Positions 22,205-34,271 of a stretch of 64,000 bases of DNA are shown one piece after another. Positions within the stretch are counted from its first letter, which is position 1; every line of letters begins with the position of its first letter. The stretch is from Cyanidiococcus yangmingshanensis (lineage: Eukaryota; Rhodophyta; Bangiophyceae; Cyanidiales; Cyanidiaceae): contig VWRR01000005.1 in NCBI GenBank assembly GCA_013995675.1, positions 568,501-632,500 on the forward strand. Direction: 5' to 3'. A program made the position numbers and the translations under genes. Under the pieces are notes generated by a model. The model worked only from the letters and a program-made list of their open reading frames with translations, was not told where the DNA came from and made no database searches.

Positions 22205-23035
22205 GAGCGATCAGAGTCTTGTTCAAAAATGATGGGGTGGTGACCTTCAACACCAGCGTGCTCGAACGCACCCACGAGATAGCACTGCTGTCTCGACGAG
22301 GGTCGAGCGGGCCTCTCTGCTCTGTGCCGACCCGGAATGGACACTAAATTAGTAGCGTCAGCCTGTCAAGAGATCAGATAAGATTGTCTCTCGTACGAAA
22401 CGACAGACTGGGTGCTGTCTAGACTCAGCAGCGGTCTTGCTCGCGTGTTGCAAAACTCAACAGAAAAAAGTTCACCCGTCAACATACCTGGGACGCTCAG
22501 GGCCTGTTCGAAGCCATCCCTGGCGTTGGCTTCGCCGCTACCGCAGAGGTTTCGGTTCAGTGCTTGAAAAAGACCAGGGTTTCGAGTTCTTCGATAGTGC
22601 CCTAGCGCCCGAAAATTGATCTTTAGGGTGAACCAGATCGATTCTGGAAGGTTGTTTGCGGTAACTCGATTGGTGGGGAAGGGAACACGCCGATCATCTG
22701 GGGGACACCCTGGGCTCAGCGACAGACTGCTGGAAGCGCTGGTCTCTGGGCTTCGAGCCTCGAACGGATCTTTCAGACTGACTATCGAGAAGATCTTATT
22801 CGAGAGAACTCTGACTGAGGTAGAAGGAAACTCGAAGAGATCGTCTCGGAGATAGATCTTTTCTCAGCGTTCCTAGAACGCCTGAGGAGCCAGCTTGGAC
22901 CGTTTCGCGAACCGTAACGATCGCTAACCTTCTGACCTCTATCATTGCCGCTTCTGAGACCGTGTCTCTTCTGAAAACAAGGCTTGACGGACGAGTTTGT
23001 GGCTCACGAGCGTGCCCTTGATCGTGTCGAACGGA
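22205..23035. other. Divergent intergenic region between ASH-domain gene and uL4
   Basis: This 0.8-kb region probably carries both promoters, since the giant gene leaves to the left and the uL4 gene to the right. AT-rich TAAATTAGTAGC near 22345 is a candidate core element. No coding frame or RNA gene is supported. Confidence 0.4.
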
Positions 23036-24307
23036 ATGCACTGGAACGCATCCCTTGGCTCCGCGTACGGTGCCGGCTGGTTTTGTCACTCCTGGCTCAT
23101 ACGTCGTCTGTACTCGGTAGGCTGGTCGTTTTCGGGACGCTACTTGTCGTTCAGCCAGTCCTATAGGGCTAGCGCCAAGGCAGAGGCAACCAAGCGAGGC
23201 CTGTCTTGTGTCCTTCGAAGAACCGCCTGTTCTCGGGGGTATTCGACGCCCTCACAGAACGGGTCTCTGTCTCCAGTAGTTTCAAGTGAGCTGGATCGAG
23301 CACCCGCTATACTTGTGTATGAATCAATCAACCGTTTCGAACCCGTTTATTTCGCCTCATCTTCAAGAGCGCTTCTGAGAGTTCCCTTCCGACCAGATGT
23401 GATCCATCGAGTTGTGCTCTATCAGCGAGCAGCGCAGCGCTGTGGCTCAGCACATACGAAAACGCGAGGTGAAGTCTCCGGCTCGGGACGTAAACCATGG
23501 CCCCAGAAAGGGACAGGACGTGCTCGAGCAGGAAGTCTTCGAGCTCCACAGTTCCGTGGTGGTGGAGTCGCTCATGGACCTCGTTCAACGCGTATCTGGG
23601 CGCAGAAACTTCCCAAAAAAGTGCGTCGACTTGGACTGGCAGCAGCACTCTCCCGACGTTATGAAGAAGGTCGACTCTGGGTGCTCGACCACTGGCTCGA
23701 GGCGCGAGGCAGCACTTACGGTTCGGTGGAGAGCACGACATCAAGTCGCAGCGAGCAGGCGACAATGTCGTCTGAACACACCACACCAGCTGCCAGAGAT
23801 GCTCCTCAGAGTACCTCTCCATTCGCGAAGCAACCGTCCATGTTTTCTGTGAGAAACCTTGAACATTTTCTGAATGAAAGGGGTTGGCATTCCGCGCTCT
23901 TCATCGGAGCAAGTCGTTGCCTGAATCCACATGACATGAGTCGAGACGCATCTCCAGTCACAGCTCGTCAGCTGAGTGAAATCGAGTTTAGTGCCACTGA
24001 GGCGACTGATCTCTTGGAACAGATGCCTCAGCTCGGATACGACTGTGCTGAGGAGTGGCAGCAACTCGAACGAGCAGCTGCCAACATACGAGCAGACGTC
24101 TCGGTTCGAACGTCGCTCTCTGTGGGTGTCTACGACATTGTTCGGTATCCACAGATACTCTTGACGCTGAATGCGTTACGAGAGCTGGAGCTCCGGGTTC
24201 AAGGCCAATGTCGAGTTCTCGTCCAAGCGATCCGCCTGGGTCCACTGCTCAATAGAATCCAGCTGATTCGACGATCACCACCAAGATCACTGGAGAGCGG
24301 CCTCTGA
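23036..24307 (+). CDS. Mitochondrial-type large-subunit ribosomal protein uL4
   Basis: This encodes 423 residues from ATG 23036. A basic leader of about 85 residues (Ser/Arg/Tyr-rich, ending near [10 protein letters not shown]) is a likely mitochondrial presequence. The bacterial-type uL4 core follows, with the extended rRNA-binding loop [28 protein letters not shown] and [22 protein letters not shown]. The C-terminal part contains a poorly conserved insertion of about 60 residues (Thr/Ser-rich) before the usual [20 protein letters not shown] end. In red algae plastid rpl4 is normally plastid-encoded, so the mitochondrial ribosome is the likely destination (inference). The frame is intact. 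An upstream in-frame TTG at 22997 is not needed. Confidence 0.85.
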   Translation: MHWNASLGSAYGAGWFCHSWLIRRLYSVGWSFSGRYLSFSQSYRASAKAEATKRGLSCVLRRTACSRGYSTPSQNGSLSPVVSSELDRAPAILVYESINRFEPVYFASSSRALLRVPFRPDVIHRVVLYQRAAQRCGSAHTKTRGEVSGSGRKPWPQKGTGRARAGSLRAPQFRGGGVAHGPRSTRIWAQKLPKKVRRLGLAAALSRRYEEGRLWVLDHWLEARGSTYGSVESTTSSRSEQATMSSEHTTPAARDAPQSTSPFAKQPSMFSVRNLEHFLNERGWHSALFIGASRCLNPHDMSRDASPVTARQLSEIEFSATEATDLLEQMPQLGYDCAEEWQQLERAAANIRADVSVRTSLSVGVYDIVRYPQILLTLNALRELELRVQGQCRVLVQAIRLGPLLNRIQLIRRSPPRSLESGL

Positions 24308-25327
24308 GATACGCCCCTGTGATAGGAATAAAGGCTGTTTTGTAGTCCATCCATTCAGGTACTTGTCTGATCAACTTTTTCTTTGATCGACGCCCGTTCC
24401 AATGCTAGATATCAAGCGTCTTGGTTAAGAGACGAGATTTCGCGCTGGATATGACCTCGACTGGTAGAATCCCAACGCATTCGATGCAGCGATGCCCAAG
24501 CCCGCGTGAGGCCGCGCTGCAGTTGGAGGACGAGAGCAGCTCAAGGTCGGTCTCTGCACGTTCCGAAACAAACAAGTCATCGTATGGGTGTCCAACGTCA
24601 TTTAGTGGTGGAAAGAATCCCAGAGGATCGGTCTGAATCCAACAAGTGCTCCAGACTCAGTGGAGCAATCACCTGAATCAGCGGTGTTGGCGAATCGCCA
24701 ATACCCCATCGAGCTGATTAGAGAAGCGCATTCCGCCGACAGGGGAACGACCGACCAGAACATTCAAGACCGTGAACGATTCATCGTCGCGTCCCTTATT
24801 GCAGCACCTCGATACGTATTCGTATCGAAAAGAGCTCCAGGAACAGTCCGAGAACGATTGCATATCCGAAAACCTGGAACGATCTCCTGTGTCTTCAGAC
24901 GGGTTTTTGTGAAGCCTGTGTCTCATGCCGAGCGAGCACACGCCTGATGTGCGCTCCAGAGCTGCGTCCAGTGCCCGCGATCCTTGAACATCTAGACCAG
25001 TCGCTCGCGGGGCAGGCCGAGTCTGCAGCAGTTCGCGAATGCGCACGAACACGACCGACTTGATCCCTTTTTTAAGCGGGATAGAGACCGCCAAAGCAGC
25101 TTGAGCAGTACTGTTCAGGTATTGAAAAGCCTAGTTGGTGACTCGTGTTCAGCTGGTCGCAACAACGGACTCGTTATCTGTTCTAGAGCGCCGATTCCGT
25201 GCCATCAGCCTGGCTGTTTCAGGAGAACTGTTGACCCCGTTTCAGAAGATTCAACAGCGATGACCAGTCGATGAACACTGATGCGCCCAACCGTTCATTA
25301 GCATCCGCATGACGACTTCGTTCAGGC
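24308..25327. other. Intergenic stretch between convergent genes
   Basis: About 1.0 kb lies between the ends of the uL4 and SAPS-protein genes. Only short unrelated frames occur. A hairpin around ATCCCTTTTTTAAGCGGGAT near 25064 joins a T6 run to a GGGAT arm; it is terminator-like but no gene precedes it. Nothing else is supported. Confidence 0.4.
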
Positions 25328-28263
25328 TTAGGTCCGCATAGCTCTTGGTGCTTGGTGGCCGCAATCTGGCGGAGGTAGGACGACTGCGCGCCCGTCGTCG
25401 AGGGTCAAAAGCTGCTGATAATGTGGGTCTGCCTTGAGGGCCTGCTCGACGTGCACATCCTGCTGAGCAAGCTCCTCGATGCATCCCCAGACAGCACGCC
25501 AGATAAGGCATGTGTCCCAGATGAGTGCCCTGCATTCGCCGCTCTGAGCGTGTAAGATGATACGTCCTCGCTCGGCTGATGATCATGATGATGTTGCTGT
25601 TGACGGCTACACCATTCGGCATCGGTACAGACTCCTCGATAGATCGCCTGTAGTACCGTGCAGCGCGGAACATCATTTGGTGGCGGTGATGGTGGTGGTG
25701 GTGATGGTGAACATTCGACAACAGAGCACTTCGCATCCTCCGGGTGATCACCAGTACTGCGCTCACTCGGTAAGGACAAAGCGTGTGCGTCTCCAAACCA
25801 GATCTGACTGAATAGCTGCGCTCCAGGATGTGGCTTGTGAATATTCGGGGCAGCCGAATGCAGCCAACGATCCTGCTCAGAGGCGTGCTCGACGATAGAT
25901 AGGAGCACAGCATGAATGCAGTTCGACCAGGGGTGATCGACGAACATTGTCAAGGCAAACAGGAGCACTTGGCTCGAGATGAGCGCGAGATCGATACCTG
26001 CTCGTCGTGCCTGAACAAGGCGTTGCAGTAGGCAGACATAACGATACCGAGTCAACGATGCCGGTCGTTCAATCAAGATTCCCATCTGATTCTCACGAGG
26101 CAGAGGCTCCGGCAACGTCACAATACCGCGCTCCAATACCGACAGATTGGTAGCCAGCACGCGAAGCAGAAATGGCAGCTGATGTTCGGCGCTCTCGAAA
26201 TCGTATGCTAGACGCGGGCGGCATGGCTCTGGCTGCAGAACGGCTGGAGACACCTCTTCAGCCAACAGATTTCCAGCGAGGCCAGCAGACAAGTTGAGGC
26301 TGCCGTTGGACGAGCGCTCATGACGATTAGGGATCGATTGGAGGTTGCTAGCGTTTCTCGGTCCCAGTCCCAATGGTGAGTATGGCATCTCGAACGCACC
26401 TGCGGATGTGTTCTGTTCGAGGCCCAGGAGACGATCGAGCGCACTCACGAGGCTCTCTAGGTGTTCGTTCACCTCCAGGCGCACCGCAGATTCCTTGTCT
26501 ATATCCTGGACTTGTTCCAATGCCTCAAATAGCTGCTGAAAATCGTAAACCTCTTCGGAATCCTCCACTGTCTCTAACTCGTCGTATCGGCCATGCTCGT
26601 CATGATTTCCGCAAGCAACTCCTTCGTTACGTCGCTGGTCGATGTCGTCATCCTTAGACTCGACAGACGAACCTGAACGCATATTGGCCGTTGCGAATGC
26701 ACCATCTTGCAGAACAATGGACGCTGACCTCTCCTCGCTCGGTTCGGTAGCTTCGTCATCGGAACTCGGTGCCGGCGATAAACGCTTCCGAGTGGGACTC
26801 TCGGCATGTCGCGAAGCCCTCTCCGCATCCGAAACCAATGATCCATGATCGACATCCTCAGATGATGCATCCAAGCGCGGCATATCTGTATGGATCACCC
26901 AAAAACCACACCCAGGCGTCATGACGAGTCGACTCTCTTCTTGTGAGATGCGGATTGAGCCTTTCGATGAACGCTCAGGAGTTCCAGCTGAGTCAGCGAC
27001 AGCTTCTGCCTCCATGCGTTGCGCTGTCTCCCAGAGCGCCCGAATGGTGCTCTCTGGGTAGATGTTATGGATCTGCAAAATATGACGTGGTGCCCCCAAA
27101 TCTGATTGGGAGCTGTTTCCGGCCTTGCCAGTCGTTGCTGAGAGTGTCGCTTGTGAGGACCCTCGACCTGTTCGGCGACGGCTCTGGGGCTCATGCTGCT
27201 CGTTCTGTCCCGGTCTCGTCTGATCAGGGGCCTGCTCTGTGAATGCTTGAAGCAGACGCACCGCACTTTCTGCGCTCAGACCACGTGATCCATCTAGGAC
27301 GCAGCGCACGAGAGCGCTACAAGCTGGCGAGCGCAACAAACGAAGGAGATGGGTGGCGACCAAGTGATCACACTCGGTGTTCGCGCTCTTCGCATCATCA
27401 AAGAGGTCGCATTCGGAAAAGTCAAGGACTGTAAAAAGGCCATCCAGTGCCTTCGAATCAGGTCGCTCATGGGCGCCAAGGAGTGCATCCACAAAAGCGG
27501 CTATAGAGCCTGCGTTCAGTGGATTTCGTCCCAGGTCGAGGGCGATCCCACCCAGTTGACGTTTCCGGGCAGCCTCTCCGATCACCATGCCCAACGTTTT
27601 GGCTTTTCGATTCGACACACCACAATGAGAAACATCTAAAAATAAGACAGTACGATCTTCCGCGTTGCGGATTTCATTCAGCGCACTAAAGAAAAAGTTC
27701 TCCGAGCGCTCGCGTTTCGATAACGGTGGCGGTCTCCAGGACGGCCCACTCGACAGCAACTCGCCAGGAGACGTTTCATGGAGTGACTTTGTGTCTCTTA
27801 GCGTCGTGGCGACTGGTTGATTACCAGCTGCTGAGTCGCTCTTTCGCCAGAGCGGCTTCTTTCGAGCTCGACCGCTTCGTCGCTTGCGACGCTTGTCGAG
27901 GGCTAGTGCTGCAGCCGAGGGTTTCGAGTCCGAAGTTTCCTCCCCTTGAGACTCATCACCCGTACCCGTTGAATGATTCATCGACTCTGCTGCGACGCTT
28001 GTCGAGGAGTTCGCTTCTGGCTCGGATGCGCGCGTTGGAACGCTTTTCGTCACCTCCGCCGCATCCTTCCCAGGGAGTCCAACGTTCTTCTGGGAATACT
28101 CCTGCTGCGGCGGCACCGCCCCCGCTATGGTCTCCAACTCTTTCTGGAAACGTTGTTTGTTCATAACGTGAGCTCCATCGAATCTATAACGTACAACGCG
28201 TAAACCAATACAACCTTCTTTCGTGAGAGCAAACAGGGACGAGACTGGCTTGCCGCGAGCCAT
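25328..28263 (-). CDS. SAPS-domain (PP6 regulatory subunit-like) protein with LRR-like part, frames displaced
   Basis: From ATG 28263 the protein has a basic low-complexity N-terminus, then an LRR-like segment (VLFLDVSHCGVSN, GIALDLGRNPLNAGSI, FTVLDFSECDLFDD; about residues 200-310). A long acidic linker is followed by a C-terminal helical region matching the SAPS domain, chiefly FVDHPWSNCIHAVLLSIVE, the counterpart of the family's YPWNNFLH motif. Family knowledge: SAPS proteins are scaffold/regulatory subunits of Sit4/PP6 phosphatases. Near the end two +1 changes, at about 25520-25580 and about 25440-25510, are needed to read the SAPS-like QGTHLGHMPYLA and then EELAQQDVHVEQALKADP, ending at a TAA at 25328. 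Without them the open frame stops at 25405. The LRR-SAPS combination is unusual, so I call the family with moderate certainty. Confidence 0.55.
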
Positions 28264-28453
28264 CGTCGAGGGACCACTGGGGAGGCCGCCACAGCCGCTC
28301 AAGCCTTCTGTATACGTAGAGGAGGCCGACGAGCGTTCTAGAGGCTTCGCAACCTTGTAGTTTGTAACGTTGATTCTTGGTGCATCTGAACGCTATTGTG
28401 GTGCTCTGAACTCGGTTGGGTGGAGAGGAAAAACCGGACGTGCACACAGTGTC

Positions 28454-30133
28454 ATGTTGGGTACCTCCGTGGCTCGGCACAAGGGTATCACAGAGCCGGT
28501 GTCGACCGCAGCCCCCACCCCTGGTGAGCTACGGTTGACGCGAACGTTGGAAGAATGTTTACACGCCAACAACCTCTATCCTTCTCGGGAGGAGCAACGG
28601 CATCGCTTGGATGTTTTGGGGGCTCTGAATGCTATGGTTGTTGAGTGGGTACGGCGCGTAGCGCTGGCGCAGCGCCTCAGCGAGGACGTTGCGGAGGAGC
28701 ACGGCGCCCGCATCTTTACGTTTGGCTCGTATCGTCTGGGTGTAAACGGCCCTGGGGCTGATGTGGATACCCTGTGCGTTGTTCCCCGCTTTGTGGATCG
28801 GAACCGCTATTTTTTTGGTCTTCCGGACGAGCAAGGAAGTCGCGCGCCGACGCAACTAGTCCTGGCCGATATCCTTCGTCAGGACGAGCGAGTTGAAGAG
28901 CTCGTTCCTGTAGAATCCGCTTATGTACCTGTGATGAAGCTTCGTTTCATGGGTGTGGAAATGGATTTGCTGTGTGCTCCAATAGCGCTTATGAAAATTC
29001 CCAAGAACTTTAATATTCTGGAGGATGCTGTTCTGCGAAATGTGGATGACGCGACACAGCGCTCACTTAACGGAGTTCGGGTAACGGACTCGATTCTGGA
29101 GCTTGTGCCTGACGTAGATACGTTTCGAACGACGCTACGCTGTGTCAAGTTCTGGGCGAAACGACGAGGTATCTATAGCAATGTGCTGGGGTATTTAGGT
29201 GGTGTCGCTTGGGCGATGTTGGTCGCCCGGGTCTGCCAACTGTATCCGCGCGCAACGTCCGCTGTGGTGCTTGGTGCTTTTTACCGTCTGTACAGTCAAT
29301 GGCAGTGGCCAAAGCCGGTGAAACTATGCCCTATCGTTCGCCACCAGCATGCTGGACTGCGTCAGCTCAAAGTCTGGGACCCATCCGATCCACGTGATCG
29401 ACGACATCTCATGCCGATCATCACGCCAGCTTACCCATCCATGAACAGTACCTACAACGTCACTCAAAGTACGTTGCGGGTTATGATGGAAGAGTTTGCT
29501 CGGGGTCAGCGGGTCTGTGCAGAGATATTTGCTGCAGCTGGACCCGATGGCGCCAGCGTATCCGCTCGCGACTGGAGTCAACTGGTGGAGCCATCCGACT
29601 TTTTCGCTCGCTATAAGAACTATCTGCAGATCGAAATATCTGCGTCGAATCCGGAAGACCTGAAAAAGTGGCGGGGACATGTGGAGTCGCGTCTGCGGCT
29701 CCTTGTGCAGCGGCTAGAAATGATGCCTCATGTGTACGTTCATCCATGGCCTGAGGCGTACGAACGTTCTACGACAGTCTTCTTCTACTTCGGTCTTCGT
29801 TTTGAAACCGATAAAATTGCTCGGGAAGAGGGCACACAACGTGCTCGTATTGATCTGAACACGCCGGTAGAGACATGGCTCTCAACGCCGGATCCTCGGG
29901 ATACGCGGAGTGTTCCAGTTATGTTCTGGCCAGAACGCACGTCAGATATGCTGGTTCGTGTCTCGCCACTGAAGCGTGCTCAGTTACCGGAGCCGTTGCG
30001 GTTCCAGCGCAAACGAACCGCAGAGACCAGGGAAAAGGCAGCACCCACAGAACTCGAGACCAAAAAGCCCCGTATCGACGGCAGCGGTGCGTCGTCACCG
30101 CTGGTGAGCGCATCTTCCGAGTCCAAACCGTAA
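28454..30133 (+). CDS. Nuclear poly(A) polymerase
   Basis: This canonical poly(A) polymerase of 559 residues adds the poly(A) tail to pre-mRNA in the nucleus. The N-terminus carries the family motif HKGITEPVST. The nucleotidyltransferase core has the FGSYRLGV and GADVDTLCV motifs, the latter with the two metal-binding Asp, and the third Asp in VEMDLLCA. The central PAP domain contains KFWAKRRGIYSNVLGYLGG and MPIITPAYPSMNSTYNV, followed by the RNA-binding fold (HVYVHPWPEAYE). The Lys/Arg/Ser-rich C-terminus (KRTAETREKAA, KKPRIDG) resembles nuclear localisation signals of this family. The start is the ATG at 28454, which places HKGITEP 9 residues in. The divergent SAPS gene starts only 190 bases away, so the promoters overlap. 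The frame is intact. Confidence 0.95.
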   Translation: MLGTSVARHKGITEPVSTAAPTPGELRLTRTLEECLHANNLYPSREEQRHRLDVLGALNAMVVEWVRRVALAQRLSEDVAEEHGARIFTFGSYRLGVNGPGADVDTLCVVPRFVDRNRYFFGLPDEQGSRAPTQLVLADILRQDERVEELVPVESAYVPVMKLRFMGVEMDLLCAPIALMKIPKNFNILEDAVLRNVDDATQRSLNGVRVTDSILELVPDVDTFRTTLRCVKFWAKRRGIYSNVLGYLGGVAWAMLVARVCQLYPRATSAVVLGAFYRLYSQWQWPKPVKLCPIVRHQHAGLRQLKVWDPSDPRDRRHLMPIITPAYPSMNSTYNVTQSTLRVMMEEFARGQRVCAEIFAAAGPDGASVSARDWSQLVEPSDFFARYKNYLQIEISASNPEDLKKWRGHVESRLRLLVQRLEMMPHVYVHPWPEAYERSTTVFFYFGLRFETDKIAREEGTQRARIDLNTPVETWLSTPDPRDTRSVPVMFWPERTSDMLVRVSPLKRAQLPEPLRFQRKRTAETREKAAPTELETKKPRIDGSGASSPLVSASSESKP

Positions 30134-32023
30134 GCGCGCTCGTCGCTTCCAGGGTAGACACGCCCTTCCCGAAACAAAGGAGTCAGGACTTGGCGCTCGC
30201 TATGCCATAACCCGCTTCCGGCTTGGGAGCCGCGTCGCCAGTTGTTTTGTGCCTCCTGGCTTGGACCGACTCGAACGGTCCGACCTATTCCGCATAAAAC
30301 GAACAAACGTTGCGAACGCGTGTTTGTCCTACCTGGAGGTTTACGCTTCGCCGCGAGTTTGCTGGTCGCGACACGCTGTTGGCAGACCGCTTGGGACGCG
30401 GAGTCGTTCGTCGAACGCGCAACAAGGTCGATGATGCTTGTGAAGACAGCCTAATTGTCGATATCAGCTGGTTTTGTGTATGAATGTGTCTCGAATGAGG
30501 ATTGTGCGTATTCCTACCGCGGTTCGCGTGAGCGAACATCTACTTTCATTCGGGGAATCTTTTTGTATAAAGATCCGCATTTGGAGTGTCTGAGCCTCTT
30601 CGATATTGGACCGGTTTCGAGTCTGCATCTCATGAATGGACCAGGTGTAGACATACGTAAACGCACGCTCACTCATGACGGACGACCTCAAACCCGCCTG
30701 TGGCTGAGCTGATCAGAGTCATACCATGATGAGCGTTCGAGGCCTGTCGCTGCTCTGTCGCAGCTACGGTTGGATCCGGAACACGAACACGCTGTACATG
30801 CGCCAACAATTTTGCACGGCTGCGAGCCGTGGACGTTGACCCAGTGTTTAGGCCAGACGCTCGCCCATTTCGCTGAATAGATAGTGCCCGAGTCATGCAG
30901 AACGCCCAAGATATTGTTTACAACTGATCGAGCATGCAGGTGACGTCTTCGTTATCAGCATGATATAGATGCTGGACAAGGCGAGCACAACCATGTCCTA
31001 AAAAGCAACGCTCCACCAACTGAGATATTCGGGAAATGTTCACAAAAACAGCCGCCCATCGACCACGTTTGATCGAGGTTCTGTGCGCCACCGTTCCAGC
31101 TGTCCACAATCCATCAGCCTCCATGAGAACGTACTCATCAAAGCTTGCCCTTGTTCCATGCATGATCAACGATACGAAGCATCCACAACGATCACCTCGA
31201 AGCTGATCGAGCAGCCAGCCAAGGCCTCATCGACCTGCAGCGGCACGCTCGCCAGCGGAAAACACGCCCTGAGAAACGCGCTTCCGTGCGTTTGCGCGGA
31301 TGCAGTTTCTGTCCAGTTTAAGCATCCATTTCCCAGTTTATCCAAGAGACGAATGCGCCATTCGCTTCAGGGCGTGGATTCGCGATGGCGCCGGGTGTCC
31401 CTCGCGATCCCCGAGCAAGCGGCAAGCAACGAGGTCGCTCGGTTCCACCATTCGAGGGCGCTCCTATGCTCCATCCTCCCTAGATAGGCCTTAAAACGAT
31501 GCCATCGATGGATTACGGCCATCACAAGCATACCTCATCTTCCACATACGCTCTGTTTTCGATAACCTCATCCAATGATCAAGATATGTGTCGTACTTTG
31601 AAAAGTCACATCATCGACTCGTCTGCAGCGCGTGCACCAACGGCGCTGTTCGTGTGGAACTGCCAAAGCGCCGCTGCTCTAGCGGGTCTTGGGTGTGGAC
31701 ACACCGGCCGGCCCCGTCCTGTGGTTGCATGGTTCCATTCCATGCATTTCAGGTTCCGTCCTCAAACTGTGACAGAAGCTTTCCTGCAGCGGATGGCCAC
31801 GGGTTATCGAGCGTACTGTCCTTGACAACGCTGAACAATGTCTGCAGACACAAAGCTGCTGGGGCGCATATCCGGGAGGCCAGGCGCGCGGGCTGCTGAG
31901 CGCTCGCGGCAGCGCGATCTCTCCGCGAATATCTCTGTGGGCCTTCGGAAACCGCTGTGAGAGAGTACAAGCCTCAGGAGTAACAACTAGATCCGATCAG
32001 CCGCAAGGGGGCAAACTTTGAGC
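30134..32023. other. Long intergenic stretch, no supported gene
   Basis: This 1.9-kb interval between two plus-strand genes has only weak open frames on both strands (for example 31083-31487 plus and 30918-31169 minus) with no recognisable features. A 6-bp-stem hairpin at 30263-30281 looks like a tRNA T arm but has no partner sequences. I see no repeat or RNA gene. Confidence 0.4.
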
Positions 32024-34151
32024 ATGCCACGCGCGACAAATCGGAGTTCTAGTGCTGCTGAGAGTGCTGCGGACAATGGTGAGGCACCCAGCCTGGGAAA
32101 CCCTGGCACTGGTGGGGGGCGCGCTACTTCGCGGCCGCGTGGCTCGGGGAAAGCGCGTGTCTCGGGACGGACGGCGACGAACACAAGTGCTCCTGGGCCA
32201 ACACGCCCGATATCAAGCCGATCACGTAGTGCACGGAACCGATCTGGGGGCGGTGCTTGTACGGAGGTAGCAGAGCCAGGGTTTGCAACAGCATCAGCGC
32301 TTGCCGCTGAGTCAGCAACGGCCGCAACGAGAGAGACTTTGGGGCGCCCGCAACCATCTAGTGTGGCTGATTATAACCAAGCACTTGCAGCGGAGATGAT
32401 CGCGTTGGCAGAAGTGTATGAGTCTGGGTTTGCATCTGCGTACGAGCCATGGCTTTTTCGACAGTTCGATGAAAGAGATATTCGACGAGCGCAGTCGCTT
32501 CGATATGCGGCCTGGCGTATTCACCAGTTGCCAAGCAGCAGCGCGATCTTTATTCGGGATGAGGCGTCTTTAGCTCAGGTTCTATTTGAAGAGGGTTCGG
32601 TAGTGTGTACTGGCGAGTTTCGTGGTGCCGATATCCAGAACGGCTTGACAGACAGTGTCGATGCGCCCTACAGTGCCCAGGCAGAGTTTGTTGACCCGCC
32701 CTATCTGAAACTGTTTCAGCGCACGCCAACGGCACGAGTCATTTTCTTCGATGTGCTGCCCGCCGTGCGTGAGTTTGCTTCGCTCTGGGGAAATAGCGTG
32801 GTGATGGGCAGGCCATTGGAACAACTTTTGGAACTGCGCACATTTCATGATGAGCGCGCTGCTCAGGCGCTCACCCTTTTCCATTGCGTGTGGCATGCCA
32901 AGCGTATACGGGCAATGCAGTGGTACCATGCAGGGTGTCGATCTCTTGAGGAAGTTGCCTCGCGTTGTCGGCTGGTAGACAAGCGTTTTCAACTTGGTAT
33001 CCTGTATTTTGATGATTTTCGACTGCTGGTTCCCTATGGAGAGGTGGCTGCCATCACCAGTATCTTCGCCTCTGCATCGACCGAGATCGATGCAGATCTC
33101 TCCGTCATTCCTGTGGGTGCGCTTCGCCGCAATCACCAAGAGTGTTGCGACATTGATCTCATCGTGACTGGTGAGCGAGAGACGTTGCATCCGGACGGAG
33201 AGCGACATGGCACGTTGAAAGCGCTGATCAAACTGCTCCGCGAACGACACTTTATCACCGATGAGGCCGTCCCCATCGAAACAGCGATTCAACGTCTTGA
33301 ACGAATTCGTGAGAGCGAGGCCTACATGGTCGCCCACATGGGTCTACTTCCTGACGAGCGCGCGGAACAGCATCTTCGGGCGGACTGGGCAGCTGCCGTT
33401 GCTGCCCCAATCTCCTATCAGACTGCTGGTGGCGATAGCAGTGCAACCTCGGTCGTATCGGGGCCTCCGGCAGTAGCCACCCTTGTGGCGCATGCTGCAG
33501 AGGACTCACCGAGCACCAACTCGGGTCATGCGCCTCTAGCAGAGGTCATGTCGGGCGTATTGGCCTCAGCAGGTGAATACCGTGGCGCTGCGCCGGCGAC
33601 CATGGAAGCTCAGTCGCCAATATCGTATTGGTGGGCTACCCATTTGCACGAAGATGAGCTGGATATTGAAGACTGAAGTCACATGGTCTGGAGTTGTTCG
33701 ACTGGCCGGAAAACCTCACCGCCGAGTTGACATCTATGTCGTAGAGAAAGAGGAGCTACCTTGGGCGCTCATCTACCATACAGGATCGCGAGCGTTTGTC
33801 AATGCGGTCTCTCGGCACGCAAGAAGACGAGGCCTCTATCTGAGTGCGCGAGGCATCCGCGTGCTGGGGCGTGCTCCCGAGTTGGCAGCGGCGGTAGCAG
33901 GTGCTGCTCCAGCACCCAGTATGGCATCTGCGACAGAGGAGGTGGCCCCCGATGCAACCGCCAAAGCGCAGTCTGTTGCGATGGACTGTACGGATGTGGA
34001 GACCGAGTCCGATTTCATGGAGCGATTCCGCAACGTGCATACAGAGCGCGATGCATTTCATGCCCTTGGCCTTCGGTATCGAGAGCCGGCTGAGCGGGAG
34101 CATGCAGATGACGTGCTGCTGCTGAACGACTCGGCATCAACGCATTCGTGA
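32024..34151 (+). CDS. Family X DNA polymerase (beta/lambda type), one frame displacement
   Basis: From ATG 32024 a Ser/Ala/Arg-rich N-terminus of about 120 residues precedes a polymerase X core. Visible parts are the helical 8-kDa-like region (WLFRQFDERDIRRAQSLRYA), a degenerate helix-hairpin-helix (VWHAKRIRAMQWYHAGCRS, lacking the usual GVGPKTA), the palm motif VGALRRNHQECCDIDLIVT with the two metal Asp, then RRVDIYVV with the third Asp, IYHTGSRAFVNAVSRHARRRG, and the thumb end FHALGLRYREPAERE. Such enzymes fill gaps in base-excision repair and end joining. The last 190 codons lie in a frame +1 to the first: the change falls between about 33640 and 33676, and skipping the T of the TGA at 33674 gives DIEDEVTWSGVVRLAG. 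No BRCT domain is seen. Confidence 0.8.
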
Positions 34152-34271
34152 AGGATCAAAACGCGTAAGGACATCCGCATACCCACCTTTTGGCCGCTCG
34201 GCCTGCTGCCTTGTCTCAAACTTGGTCACCATCGGTGGTGCTGCTCGTCGCCCTTGCTTTGGTGTCGAATG

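Noticed and set aside
25251-25913. Separate His-rich minus-strand protein (run of eight His)
   Set aside because: The His run is a shadow of the Pro-rich segment of the SAPS gene in another frame; only its short QGTHLGHMPYLA part seems to be used, as part of that gene.
30263-30281. T-arm-like hairpin (GGACCG, loop of 7, CGGTCC) on the minus strand
   Set aside because: The 7-nt loop TTCGAGT fits a tRNA, but no 5' acceptor strand complementary to CAAGCCA is found in normal or permuted order.
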